The notes beneath the pieces are model-generated. The model was given only the letters and a program-made list of their open reading frames with translations. It was not told the origin of the DNA and ran no database searches. Positions 1-11,024 of a DNA stretch of 64,000 nt are shown here, one piece after another (the stretch's first letter is position 1; the number at the start of each line of letters is the position of its first letter). Source of the stretch: Medicago truncatula (Eukaryota; Streptophyta; Magnoliopsida; Fabales; Fabaceae); assembly GCF_003473485.1 (NCBI RefSeq), contig NC_053047.1, positions 4,479,001 through 4,543,000 of the forward strand. Reading direction: 5' to 3'. Made by a program: the position numbers and the translations under genes.

Positions 1-1461
1 AAGGTGAGTGTGTGCGTGTCGGTGCGTCATAGTGTCCATAGTCCATATTACAAAAATTGCCTAAATACATTCTATGGCCCTTTGCCAAGCTACAAACCAA
101 TGATAACAAATTACATTACCAAATGAATTAAAACTTGCAAAAAAAACAAATGCTAGGCTAAAAAGTGGAGGGAATGCTGAGTTTTTATGGAGATTCTGTT
201 AGGTTTCTTCGGAAACACTTGGATTTGGCTTTTGCTTGTTGATTTCTGGCTTTGAACCGAAAATAAATCGGTGATTCTTCTTTTCTCACTGATTCCGTTT
301 CTTCATCTTCTTCGCCGGCTTAAAACCTTGCTTCTTTCCCTTTTCTTCTCCTTTTTCAACGCCTCTGTGATCGGTGTTGGAGTTCTTCGCCACTGGGGAA
401 GAATTCTCACCTTGAATTGCAGAGGGATCAACTCAGTGATGAAGATTCGCCATTGAATCTCTGAGAGTTTGATGCAAAAATCAATGAATTTGTGTATGAA
501 TTTTGGTTCTGGAAATTTCTAGGGTTCTTGTGTTCTTGATGAACTTGATGATTTTTCTGTTTCTGATCTAACTGAATGGAGAGAGAAAGTCTCATTGTGT
601 TTGTTGAGTTGGCGTGTGATTAATGGCTTTGAATCTGACTCACTGTTTATATAGTTGACATGTGTACACTTGAGCCAATGAAATTGTGACACGTACCCTG
701 GACTTGCTCACTTGGGCGCTGCTTGCTATTTTAAGGACCAATCTGCAAATTGTGAAAATGACAAGGACTGGACTGCAAAATTAAAAAAACTTGAAATGAA
801 ATAAATAATAAAAAAACAGTTTGGACAAAAATGCAATTTTGGGACCTCAATTGAGGGACCAAAATGCAATACAAAATAAAATTTGAATAAAAAACGTAAT
901 TTGACCAAACGTAAAGTGAAACAAAAATAAAATTGACAAAACGGACTAAAACGAACCAATGGCCTAAATGAGGTACTTCAAAGTAACCTCCCCATGCCAA
1001 AATTTCATGTGAAATGACCAAAATGCCCCTAGGGCTAAAAATGACCTAAACTGACTCAAACAGACTTGACACTGACTCAGATGCAAGTTTGAAATGAATT
1101 TAAACAGGGTTTACTGACGAAATGTCAAAAAATGAATTTGAAAAGACTCGGAGATAGTCACAAGGATGAAGATGGGTCCCACTGCAGGAAATGACCAAAA
1201 TACCCTTCTGTATGACCTTTTGCAAATTTTGAAATAAACTGTAGAAAAAGCAATGTAATGATTCAGAGGCACTTTTGAATGACTTACAAGACAAGTAAAG
1301 ACATTTTGAAAGGTTTTATGCAAGAAAAACATAGGTAAAATTGTGATTGAAAATACTGCGAAGCAGAGACAATTTGAACTGTGCAGTTGAAATTTGATAA
1401 TTGACAAAGTTTGAAATGAAATTGGGCCCAGTATTTTTAGGTCCAAAAACAGGGTATAACA
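1..1461 (-). repeat. 3' LTR of the Ogre-like element (partial, cut by window edge)
   Basis: This stretch matches 13866-15328 almost base for base. It ends on the plus strand in GGTATAACA, the inverse of the TGTTATACC with which the LTR begins in element orientation. The part equivalent to 13169-13865 lies before the window. Short open frames here recur in the other LTR and are not genes. Confidence 0.95.
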
Positions 1462-1470
1462 GCTGCCCCT
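1462..1470 (-). promoter_or_regulatory. Polypurine tract next to the 3' LTR
   Basis: Read on the minus strand, the bases just before the 3' LTR are AGGGGCAGC followed by TGTTATACC. A short G-rich purine run directly against the TG of the 3' LTR is the usual plus-strand primer of LTR retrotransposons. Confidence 0.7.
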
Positions 1471-1734
1471 ATTTAAGTTTCTTTGTCTGGAGAGTCAAGA
1501 GACGGAGTCTTTGGCTTGACAGGACGAAGATACTTAAATATTAGCATTTGCACTGTGTTTGGACGTAAAAATACGCCTACCTATTTTCAAATAATATGCA
1601 TGCCATGCGTCATTTGGACTATGAATGCAAGACCTCAGGGGGATTGGAATTAACAAAATATGTCGTATCCATTGCGGGATTGGTAGACATTGACAAAGAT
1701 AGTGAATAGCAGAGTAACGGGAAACTAGAAACAA

Positions 1735-2270
1735 GTTGGACAGGTACAAGCTGTTCTTGGATTCAAACTAGCCACTTGACCGGGGATGAAACAAACAGAC
1801 AACTGCGAGTTGTTCTTATGGATTCGAACTGGTCACTTCACAGGGGATAGAGGTTACTGGACAAACATGAGTTGTTCTTATGAATTCGAACTGATAACTC
1901 ACTTGGGGATGTTGGAAAGTGCGAGTTGTTCTTATGGATTCGAACTGGTGACCCGACTGGGGAAATTGACAAGTACGAGTTGTTCTTATGGATTCGAACT
2001 GGTCACTCGACCGAAAGCAAAGGCAAATAAACAGGTGTGAGCTTGTTCTTGGATGCGAACTGGTTACTCCACCGGACAGAAATAGATAGACAGGTACAAG
2101 CTGCTCTTGGATTGAGCTAGCCACTTGACCAAACGGAAACATATTGACAGGTACGAGCTGCTCTTGGATTGAGCTGGACACTCGACCGATAACATAAGCA
2201 AATTGATAGGTACAAGCTGTTCTTGGACTTGAACTAGCCACTTGACCAAACAGAAACATATTCACTGGGG
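1735..2270 (-). repeat. Minisatellite array 1 in the element's 3' untranslated region
   Basis: About nine copies of a 54-64 bp unit, each carrying a version of GAGTTGTTCTTATGGATTCG followed by AACTGGTCACTCGACC. Core starts are near 1751, 1809, 1871, 1925, 1979, 2043, 2101, 2157 and 2217. Copies have diverged and fall into two subtypes (left copies and right copies). 3' tandem repeats are a known feature of Ogre/Tat elements, and in pea one such array gave rise to a satellite (PisTR-A). Confidence 0.85.
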
Positions 2271-2799
2271 ATTGAGTTTTGTTTGACGAAATATAGATTG
2301 AGATTGACTTGGCGTCGATTTGGTTTGAAAGGTAGAAATTGATTGATATTATTGGATCACAAGGCTTTGACAGAGAACCTGACATGAGTATTGAATTGAG
2401 ACTGATGTTGACATTGGAAATGCAATATGCATGGATGATATAACAGTTCCATTAAATGCATGGGCACGTAATATGCATGATTATGCATGTATGAATGCTT
2501 GTAATGCATGACTGTTGGCATTTTGTAGGCACGACTTCACGGGGAAGACAAGACATCAGAGTATTGGGCACGTAGTGGCTCGTGCTATATTACACATTCT
2601 TGGAAATCCTCTTTGGAGATGACGTCGTTGGGAGACGTATCGGAACCATGGCTGAGGGCAGGTAGCTATGCAACTTGCTGGGGATAGAATCTCGAGAGAC
2701 TTTACTGGGGATAATGCCGTTGTGCTGGGCATGTTGTGGACATCGCATCTGTGGTCAATGCTTTTTGCATGCTATTTTCTCATTCTCATTTTTCGCATC

Positions 2800-3715
2800 C
2801 CATTTTTGCCTGGATCGCCCTTTCGGGTTTTCGATCCACCGGGGAAATAGATTCTTTTCAATGCCCCATTTTTGCCTGAACTGCCCTTTCGGGTTGTCAA
2901 TCCAGCGGGGTGCTCATTTTTGCCTAAGCCGCCCTTCCGGGTTTTCAACTTAGCGAGCCTTTTCATTTTCATGCATTTTCATTCTGTTTTTTCATTCTTG
3001 CCATTGACCACAGATTATCTTGGAGGAGAACCTGCTTGTAACATATATTGAAATAGACATTAACATACTCTCGCTCATGCATGTTTCATTTGAACGTACC
3101 CTGTTGCTCAGGTTTGCTTTTCAAAACAGACAAAAAGTTTTCAATTTTCAAAATGTTTGTTTCAAGCATTGTCATTATCAAAATAGAAAGAAAATGTTTT
3201 GTATATAGCTTTGAAAGTAAAAAGAAAAATAGAGTTTCAAACAACAGCACAAGCTCAATTTGATGTATAAGAGTGGTGGTCAGCCGAAGGCATGACTCCA
3301 CGGATTCACAAAGCTTGGAAAATGGTAATTTTTATTGGTTGGTGGTACATTGAACACGGTAACCACTACAGTTCTTAGAAACTTTGAATTCACAAGTACA
3401 GAAGCTTTTGATGAAGATAGGCATTAACAGCTGCAGATGCCCCAAGGGGGACGGTGGTTGGCCAGATATAGTTACTTGCCTTTTGTTTCAATCTCATTTT
3501 TGCATGAACCGCCCTTCCGGGTTTTCGGCTCATCGAGACGCTCATTCTTGCCTGAGTTGCGTACAATCTCAGCGAGCTTTTCATATTTGTTTTTTTTTTT
3601 TTTTTTTTTTGTCCCTTATTTTTGCCTGGACCGCCCTTTCGGGTTTTCGATCCACCGGGAAGCGCATTTTTGCCTAGGCCGCCCTTTCGGGTTTTCGACC
3701 TACCACGCTGTTCTT
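2800..3715 (-). repeat. Minisatellite array 2 in the element's 3' untranslated region (split)
   Basis: A second unit of about 46-50 bp with the core CGCCCTTTCGGGTTTTCGAT followed by CCACCGGG occurs near 2805, 2870 and 2918, and again near 3502, 3627 and 3674. Unrelated sequence of about 500 bp separates the two groups. It shares no sequence with array 1. A run of about 24 T lies at 3588-3611. Confidence 0.75.
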
Positions 3716-3724
3716 TTCACATTT

Positions 3725-6700
3725 CTAGGCAAAGTATTTCTTGACTATATCGGCATTCACTGGATTTGGAAGCTCTACACCATCCATGTGTGTAAGGATT
3801 AAAGCACCACCGGAGAAGGCCTTCTTGACAACATAAGGACCTTCATAGTTAGGCGTCCACTTGCCCCTTGGGTCGGGTTGCTGGCTTATCCTCCTTTTCA
3901 ATACAAGTTCCCCTACCTTGAATTCTCGAGGATGGACTTTCTTGTCAAAAGCAGTCTTCATTCTTGCTTGATATGACTGTCCACGAGCCATGGCATCCAT
4001 ACGTTTTCCCTCAATCAAATTCAACTGATCATACCGGCTTTGGCACCATTCAGCCTCAGATAACTTTGCTTCCATTATCACACGGAGAGATGGGATCTCC
4101 ACTTCCAAAGGAAGAACTGCTTCCATACCATATACAAGAGAGAAAGGGGTTGCCCCGGTTGAACTGCGCACGGTAGTGCGGTAGCCATGCAGAGCATAGG
4201 GTAACATCTCATGCCAGTCCTTGTAAGTGGTTACCATCTTCTGGACAATTCTCTTGATATTCTTGTTGGCGGCCTCAACTGCACCATTCATCTGAGGTCT
4301 ATAGGGAGAAGAGTTATGATGCTCAATTTTGAATTCTTCACAAAGAACTTGCACCACATTATTGTTCAGGTTGGTACCATTGTCGGTAATAATCTTGCTG
4401 GGAACACCATATCGACAGATGATGTTGTTCTTGATGAACTTAGCTACCACTTGCTTGGTCACATTGGTATAAGATGCTGCTTCAACCCATTTGGTAAAGT
4501 AGTCAATTGCCACTAAGATGAAACGATGACCATTTGAAGCCTTCGGTTCAATTCTTCCAATCATGTCGATGCCCCACATCGAGAACGGCCATGGGGATGA
4601 CATAACATTGAGAGCGTGCGGAGGCACATGAATCTTATCAGCATAGATTTGACATTTGTGGCATTTTCTGGCGTACTGGTAGCAATCATGCTCCATAGTC
4701 ATCCAGTAGTAACCTGCCCGTAGCAACTTTCTTGACATAGTATGCCCTGTAGCATGGGTCCCGAAGGTACCGTCATGTACATCATGCATTAACTGCTCTG
4801 CCTCATGTTCATCAACACATCTTAACAATACCATGTCATAGTTTCTCTTGTACAGAATATCTCCATCTAACAGGAATCTACTGGCCAATCTTCTCAAGGT
4901 CTTCTTGTCTTGTTTGGAAGCACCCGGCGGATACTCACGGCTCAGCAAGAACCGTTTGATGTCGTAGTACCAGGGTTTATAGTCAACCACATTTTCGCCA
5001 GCCTGATCGATCACATCCCCAATAGCAAACACATGGGAAGGTCTTTCAAGGCGTTGCACTTTGATTACTGGCACATCATTCCAATGGTTTACTCGGAACA
5101 TGGAAGATAGAGTAGCAAGAGCATCCGCCATTTGGTTCTCATCACGAGGAATATGATGCAGCTCAACCTTTGTAAAATATGTCAGAAGACGTCTCGCATA
5201 ATCACGATAAGGAATCAACTTAGCATGGTGGGTCTCCCATTCACCCTTTATCTGATTGATGACGAGCGCAGAATCTCCATAGATGTCGAGGTGTTTGATT
5301 CTCATGTCAATTGCTTCCTCGATCCCGAAGATACATGCTTCATACTCAGCCATGTTGTTGGTACATTCGAACAGAATTCGGGCGGTAAAGGGAATGTGAT
5401 GCCCTTGCGGGGATACAATGACTGCCCCAATTCCTTTGCCATAAGCATTGACAGCACCATCAAAGACTAAACCCCACTTGCTATTGGGATCTGGACCTTC
5501 ATTAATCAACGGTTCGTCGCAGTCTTTGGATTTCAAATACATGATCTCTTCATCAGGGAAATCGAATTCAATTGGTTGGTAATCATCAAGAGGTTGATAA
5601 GCAAGGTGATTGGCAAGAATGCTGCCTTTGATTGCCTTTTGAGTTTTGAACACAATATCATATTCAGACAAAAGCATCTGCCAGCGTGCGATCTTCCCAG
5701 TAACGGCCGCTTTCTCAAAGATATACTTTATCGGATCCATTCTGGATATCAACCAAGTTGTATGATTCACCAAATAATGGCGCAGGCGTTTGGCAGCCCA
5801 AGCTAAAGCACAACAAGTCTTTTCAAGCATTGTATATCGAGTTTCACAATCGGTGAACTTCTTACTTAGATAGTAGATAGCATGCTCTTTCTTTCCGGTT
5901 TCATCTTGTTGACCAAGTACACATCCCATGGATTCATCAAATACTGCCAAATACATAATCAAAGGCCTTCCTTCCACGGGTGGGACAAGGATAGGTGGTT
6001 CCAGCAGGTAATTCTTGATGCTATCAAAAGCTTCTTGGCATTCATCATTCCATACAACAGGCTGGTTCTTTCTAAGTAGCTTGAAAATCGGCCCGCAGGT
6101 TGCAGTCATGTGAGATATGAATCGGGAGATGTAATTCAAACGTCCCAAGAAACCTCTGACTTGCTTCTCTGTCTGTGGAGCTGGCATTTCTCGGATGGCC
6201 CGGACTTTATCAGGATCGACTTCAATGCCCTTTTGGCTGACAATGAAGCCTAATAACTTTCCGGACCTGACACTGAATGTACATTTGTTGGGATTCAATC
6301 GCAGCTTGTATTTTCTCAACCTTTCAAACATCTTTGTTAAATATTCAACATGCTGCTCCTCATCTGCTGACTTCACAATCATGTCATCCACATATACCTC
6401 AACTTCTTTGTGAATCATGTCATGAAACAGAGTGGTCATTCCCCTTTGGTAGGTAGCACCGGCATTGATTAGGCCGAACGGCATCACTTTGTAACAGAAA
6501 GTACCCCATGGAGTGATAAAAGATGTCTTTTCTCTATCTTCAGGGGACATTTTGATCTGATTGTAACCGGAGAAACCGTCCATGAAGGAGAACACCTTAG
6601 ATTGAGCAGTATTATCAACAATCACATCAATATGAGGTAATGGAAAGTTGTCTTTTGGACTGGCTTTGTTCAAGTCCCTGAAGTCAACACACATCCGGAC

Positions 6701-7213
6701 TTTACCATCCTTCTTTGGCACAGGCACAATATTGGCAACCCATTCGGGATACTCAACTGTCATGAGGAAACCCGCATCGATCTGCTTTTGAACTTCATTC
6801 TTGATCTTGAGGGCCATGTCAGGATGAGTCCTCCTCAATTTCTGCCTGACGGGAGGACATTCAGGCTTGGTAGGGATCCGATGCTCCACGATCATAGGGT
6901 CTAGACCTGGCATATCTTCATAGGACCATGCAAAAATATCCGGATATTCCCGGAGGAGTTGGATGATCTTCTGTTTAACCCCTTCCTCTAGAGTAGCACC
7001 AATCTTGATTTCTCGCTTGTTTTCCTCGGTACCTATGTTGATAAGCTCAATCTCTTCTTGGTGAGGCTGAATGGCTTTCTTTTCTTGCTCAAGTAACCGA
7101 GTGATCTCATACGGTATGTCATCACCTTCCTCATCTTCGGCTTCATATACAGGGAAATCAAAACTTGGAGGAACCGTAGGATTACTGTGTTCAACGGGTT
7201 TATTATGGTTCAA
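3725..7213 (-). CDS. Ogre-like pol polyprotein: RT, RNase H, second RNase H, integrase (1162 aa)
   Basis: Retrotransposon polyprotein that copies the element's RNA and inserts the DNA. Domains in order: reverse transcriptase at about 160-340 with the YVDD active site at 274-277; the usual gypsy RNase H at about 415-540; a second, archaeal-type RNase H at about 578-703 (WGLVFDGA, NNMAEYEA and YGDSALV motifs); the integrase zinc finger with H820, H824, C851 and C854; the integrase core with D883, D944 and E980; and a C-terminal domain at about 1060-1162. The dual RNase H is a known mark of the Tat lineage. Protease is in the preceding frame. Ogre elements are known to splice between protease and RT, so the true N-terminus may be formed by splicing. 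The frame is open throughout and looks whole. Confidence 0.93.
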   Translation of the reverse strand: MNHNKPVEHSNPTVPPSFDFPVYEAEDEEGDDIPYEITRLLEQEKKAIQPHQEEIELINIGTEENKREIKIGATLEEGVKQKIIQLLREYPDIFAWSYEDMPGLDPMIVEHRIPTKPECPPVRQKLRRTHPDMALKIKNEVQKQIDAGFLMTVEYPEWVANIVPVPKKDGKVRMCVDFRDLNKASPKDNFPLPHIDVIVDNTAQSKVFSFMDGFSGYNQIKMSPEDREKTSFITPWGTFCYKVMPFGLINAGATYQRGMTTLFHDMIHKEVEVYVDDMIVKSADEEQHVEYLTKMFERLRKYKLRLNPNKCTFSVRSGKLLGFIVSQKGIEVDPDKVRAIREMPAPQTEKQVRGFLGRLNYISRFISHMTATCGPIFKLLRKNQPVVWNDECQEAFDSIKNYLLEPPILVPPVEGRPLIMYLAVFDESMGCVLGQQDETGKKEHAIYYLSKKFTDCETRYTMLEKTCCALAWAAKRLRHYLVNHTTWLISRMDPIKYIFEKAAVTGKIARWQMLLSEYDIVFKTQKAIKGSILANHLAYQPLDDYQPIEFDFPDEEIMYLKSKDCDEPLINEGPDPNSKWGLVFDGAVNAYGKGIGAVIVSPQGHHIPFTARILFECTNNMAEYEACIFGIEEAIDMRIKHLDIYGDSALVINQIKGEWETHHAKLIPYRDYARRLLTYFTKVELHHIPRDENQMADALATLSSMFRVNHWNDVPVIKVQRLERPSHVFAIGDVIDQAGENVVDYKPWYYDIKRFLLSREYPPGASKQDKKTLRRLASRFLLDGDILYKRNYDMVLLRCVDEHEAEQLMHDVHDGTFGTHATGHTMSRKLLRAGYYWMTMEHDCYQYARKCHKCQIYADKIHVPPHALNVMSSPWPFSMWGIDMIGRIEPKASNGHRFILVAIDYFTKWVEAASYTNVTKQVVAKFIKNNIICRYGVPSKIITDNGTNLNNNVVQVLCEEFKIEHHNSSPYRPQMNGAVEAANKNIKRIVQKMVTTYKDWHEMLPYALHGYRTTVRSSTGATPFSLVYGMEAVLPLEVEIPSLRVIMEAKLSEAEWCQSRYDQLNLIEGKRMDAMARGQSYQARMKTAFDKKVHPREFKVGELVLKRRISQQPDPRGKWTPNYEGPYVVKKAFSGGALILTHMDGVELPNPVNADIVKKYFA

Positions 7214-7494
7214 CCTGCATATAATGATTGGATGATTTTAGAAAGAGCTTTTTTTTTTCATGCAGATTTTTGAAACTAATAAGAAAATACAGACGTTTTG
7301 GTTTTTTCTGGCATTACCATTGTTTCCAAGGGAAAAAGCACTAAAAGAAAAGTAGTCGTGGAAGAAACGACAAAATTTTATTAACCAACGGCAATGCCGA
7401 AACAAACATGCCCTTACAGAAAATATCACTCTCGCTTTGGGCAGAGCGAGAGGATTGTTATTTTGAAAACAAAGCACTAAAGCAACAAGACACA
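7214..7494 (-). other. Spacer between gag-protease and pol, the place of the known Ogre intron
   Basis: About 280 bp with no convincing coding content separate gag-protease from pol. Next to pol it is A/T-rich and ends in TATATGCAG, which resembles a 3' splice site. Ogre elements are known to remove an intron at this place. That this copy does so is inference. Confidence 0.55.
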
Positions 7495-10400
7495 TTACTC
7501 AGAAACATGCATGATTGAAGGAATGTCAATGGCATCCCAATTCGTCGCAATGCCTCCTGGTGTAACAAATACAGGCCTGAGACCAGATCCAGTGGCTTCT
7601 TCAGAGATAACATTAACAAACCCTGCACTGTGGAAGACTCCTGAGGAAACCCTTGACGATGGAGAGAACCCGAGACCTTCTTTACGCTTGTTCTCACAGA
7701 GCTGTATCACCTTGCCCCAGCCGGCAGTCTGACCTTCTTGGATGGCTCTCTGAGCATCTTTCAATGAAGCCATAGCAGCCCCAGCTTCCTTAGACTCTGC
7801 ACCTTCGATGGTCAAACCTTGGAAAGCAGTCCCTTCAGCAGACCCTGCTTCAACACAAGAAAAAGAAGACAACTGGCTGACTAAGTATGCTTCTTCACCA
7901 TGGATTGTAACGAGTTTTCCATTCTTCACAAATTTCAACTTCTGATGTAAGGTGGAAGTAACCGCACCTGCATCGTGTATCCACGGTCTTCCCAGCAGGC
8001 AACTGTAGGATGCATTAATGTCCATCACTTGGAAGGTAACCAAGAAATTCTCAGGGCCAATAGTTATCGGCAAGTCTATCTCCCCCAGCACATTCTTTCG
8101 AGATCCGTCAAAAGCTTTGACCAAGAAAGTACTTCTCCTCAACGGGGTCCCACGGTAGCTCAACTGATCTAGAGTTGTCTTGGGCATTACATTGAGAGAG
8201 GAACCGGTATCTACCAACACATTTGATATCATGTCTGATTTACAATTCACCGAGATGTGCAAAGCCAGATTGTGACTCCTTCCCACTTCCGGCAACTCTT
8301 CTTCACTAAACCAGAGGTTGTTACAAGCAGTAATATTTCCCACTATACCACCGAAACGATCTACCGAGACTTCGTGGTCAACATATGCCTGCTCCAGCAC
8401 TTTCAACAAGGTGTTCCTGTGAGCCTCAGAGCTCAAGAGTAGCGACAAGACAGATATCTTCGAAGGAGTTTGCAGCAATTGATCAACGATCTTGTAGTCG
8501 CTCCTCTTTATTATTCTCAGAATCTCGTCTAAATTTGAATCCTCTATAGATTTGCCTGGCTGATTCACATCTGTAGCAATGGGTGAAACAACGGTTGGAG
8601 TTGCTTCTTTAACTGGTGGAGTAATTGGCGTAGCTACCTTCTTCTGAAATAACGGCGGACGAACCTTCCCGCTTCTCAGCGCTGCAGAAGTCCCTTCGGC
8701 AATATTGCTTACTGTGGCAAAGGAGGCTAGAGGCACCTCTACTCCATTTTCTATCATAGTGGCATTGTACTTGTATGGCACTGCCTTGTCCGAAGCATAA
8801 GGAATTGGTCCTGGCAACCTTATTACCAAAGGCTCAGCATTCTTCTTCAAAGGTACACTCTTGACAGGCGGATCGTGAAAAACCGGCACAACCACGCAAA
8901 CATCACTGACAGTCAGAAGATTATCATTCATCAAGCTTTGGATGTCGTCTTGAACAGTATAGCAGCCCAAAGGATCACAGAGGCATCCTAGACACTTGGC
9001 ATGATCATGGCTGAACAGAGAAGCTTTGCACAGCTTGATGTGCAGAGGCACCAGAGGAGTAGCAACATTGCGGACATCAAGTCTAGGAGCTTCCTCACAC
9101 ACTTCGATCATATTCACAGCGGCATGATTTGGTAGTGGATTGTCAAGGACATGTGGAACATTGTTCTCAAAAGTCAGCTTTCCCTGATCAATGAGCTTCT
9201 TCACGATATACTTCAAAGCATAACACCCCTCGACATCATGACCTAAAGCACCTTGATGAAAGTCACATTTGAGATCAGACCTGAACCTTGGAGGCAACGG
9301 ATCAGGTGGGGGCTTACCCTGTCTAGTTGTACAATGTCCTCTCTGGAGTAGAGTTGGAAGCAACTCAGCATACAACATTGGTATAGGAGGAAAAGTTGGC
9401 CTAGTATACTGCTGCTGCTGCTGTTGTTGTTGTTGTTGAACCGGCAACTGTTGTTTCATCTGTTGGGCAATTGCATTGACGGGCACTTGAGGCTGGCCCG
9501 GTGGCAAAGGGTACTGATGATAAAACGGTGGGAAGAACGGATGCTGAGAATACGGCATATATGGGTATGACGGAGGCATTTGAGCTGCATTGATAGGAGC
9601 AACGGTAGCCATAGATTGACCGGCTGCAGCTGACACCATTCCCACTTCCGTTTCTTTCTTCTTGTGGTGTCCATTACCATACCTCTTCGATGCACTCGTA
9701 GAAGATTCAGCTTTCTCAAACACAATGATCCCATCTCTGACTGCTTCCTCAAGACGGGTTCCCATGGTGACCATCTCCGAAAAGTTGTTCGGGGCAGCAA
9801 TGATCATTCTCTCAACATAATCTTTCTTCAAGGTCTTTAAGAACGTCTGGGTCATTTCTTCTTCATCTAAAGCAGGAGTGATACGGGCAGCTGCCCCTCT
9901 CCACCTTTGCGCATATTCACGGAAACTTTCCTCCTTTTTCTGAGATAGGGACCTGAGAAACTCCCTATTCGGCTTCAAACGAGTGTTAAACCCGTAGTGG
10001 CTCCTGAAAGCGGTGGCCAGCTCATCAAAAGTATGGACATCGTCTTTGCTCAGACTAGTATACCACTCCGCAGCATCTTCCATCAGACTGTCTTGGAAGT
10101 AATGGATCATAAGGGAATCATTGTCCTTGTAGTTGCCCATTTTCCGGACGTATTTGACAATATGATTTTGAGGACAAGTCAGCCCGTTATACTTGTCGAA
10201 CTCCGGGACTTTGAACTTTTTTGGAACATCTACCTTCGATACCAAGCAGAGGTCCTGGGTTTTAATGGAGTCTCCATTTCCCCTGTTGGCCTTAATTTCC
10301 CGTCGGAGCTCTTTGGCAAGTTCTTCCATTCTCTCTTCCATAGTTCCGGTTGTGGTAATACTCCCGTGGTGTGCGTTGGCATGGACAAATAGAGGCACCG

Positions 10401-10812
10401 CATTCACAATGGGCTCGGTAACAGTTGTTGCAGCTTGAGTCAAGGCGGTACTAATAGGAGTTAAGTTTGCCCCTGGGATTGGGCCACTGTTGGTAGTACC
10501 AGAGGTCCCTGCCCCTGTGTTAGCAGTATAGTACAGCGGAAGTCCGTAAGGATACCCGGATGGCATGATAGAGCGGGGATCAGTTGTTACAGTAGGAGTC
10601 ACATTTGCAGCTGTAGAAACTACAGGAACTGGTTGTTCCTGAGCAGCCAACAGAGCAGTCATAGCATCATGAGCTTTGGCCAATTCCTCCCTTAGAGATG
10701 CCAATTCGGTACGAAGCTGTGTGTTCTCTTCTTCCATAGCCCTTTTCTTTCTTCTGTATTCTCTGGTTCGATCAATTCTATCAGGTTCGTAAACTCTCTG
10801 AGCACGAGCCAC
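7495..10812 (-). CDS. Ogre-like Gag-protease polyprotein (1105 aa)
   Basis: Structural capsid protein plus aspartic protease of the element. The N-terminus (about 15-60) is rich in charged residues and probably coiled. The retrotransposon Gag domain lies at about 200-400 and includes AAEWYTSL. A polyglutamine run encoded by mixed CAG/CAA codons is at about 450-465. A zinc-knuckle-like C/H cluster (CDFHQGALGHDVEGC) is near 510. The protease active site LVDTGSSLNV is near 866-875, followed by LLGRPWIH, which is typical of retropepsins. The frame is open throughout. It follows ORF1 with a gap of about 210 bp and precedes the spacer and pol. Confidence 0.92.
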   Translation of the reverse strand: MARAQRVYEPDRIDRTREYRRKKRAMEEENTQLRTELASLREELAKAHDAMTALLAAQEQPVPVVSTAANVTPTVTTDPRSIMPSGYPYGLPLYYTANTGAGTSGTTNSGPIPGANLTPISTALTQAATTVTEPIVNAVPLFVHANAHHGSITTTGTMEERMEELAKELRREIKANRGNGDSIKTQDLCLVSKVDVPKKFKVPEFDKYNGLTCPQNHIVKYVRKMGNYKDNDSLMIHYFQDSLMEDAAEWYTSLSKDDVHTFDELATAFRSHYGFNTRLKPNREFLRSLSQKKEESFREYAQRWRGAAARITPALDEEEMTQTFLKTLKKDYVERMIIAAPNNFSEMVTMGTRLEEAVRDGIIVFEKAESSTSASKRYGNGHHKKKETEVGMVSAAAGQSMATVAPINAAQMPPSYPYMPYSQHPFFPPFYHQYPLPPGQPQVPVNAIAQQMKQQLPVQQQQQQQQQQYTRPTFPPIPMLYAELLPTLLQRGHCTTRQGKPPPDPLPPRFRSDLKCDFHQGALGHDVEGCYALKYIVKKLIDQGKLTFENNVPHVLDNPLPNHAAVNMIEVCEEAPRLDVRNVATPLVPLHIKLCKASLFSHDHAKCLGCLCDPLGCYTVQDDIQSLMNDNLLTVSDVCVVVPVFHDPPVKSVPLKKNAEPLVIRLPGPIPYASDKAVPYKYNATMIENGVEVPLASFATVSNIAEGTSAALRSGKVRPPLFQKKVATPITPPVKEATPTVVSPIATDVNQPGKSIEDSNLDEILRIIKRSDYKIVDQLLQTPSKISVLSLLLSSEAHRNTLLKVLEQAYVDHEVSVDRFGGIVGNITACNNLWFSEEELPEVGRSHNLALHISVNCKSDMISNVLVDTGSSLNVMPKTTLDQLSYRGTPLRRSTFLVKAFDGSRKNVLGEIDLPITIGPENFLVTFQVMDINASYSCLLGRPWIHDAGAVTSTLHQKLKFVKNGKLVTIHGEEAYLVSQLSSFSCVEAGSAEGTAFQGLTIEGAESKEAGAAMASLKDAQRAIQEGQTAGWGKVIQLCENKRKEGLGFSPSSRVSSGVFHSAGFVNVISEEATGSGLRPVFVTPGGIATNWDAIDIPSIMHVSE

Positions 10813-11024
10813 TTTTCACACTGCGGCAGAGAAACCAGGAGGTGGTAAGCACTTGGAAGCCTTTGTGACCAATGCATGATGCATATGATGCATGATGTGC
10901 AAATGCAAATGCAAAAGACTTATTTTCTCATCGAAGGATTTTTAAACAAATTAGAAATCTTGCAAATAAACAAAACTACATAGTATTCTCAACAGAAAGA
11001 CTTTGAAATAAACATATGAAGCCC

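Noticed and set aside
271-1446. Short open frames in 1-1461 that recur at 14137-15274
   Set aside because: They lie in the two LTRs of one element and are identical because the LTRs are; they resemble no protein I know.
1735-2270. CRISPR-like regular repeats
   Set aside because: Units of 54-64 bp without distinct spacers, in a plant retrotransposon 3' region; this is a minisatellite.
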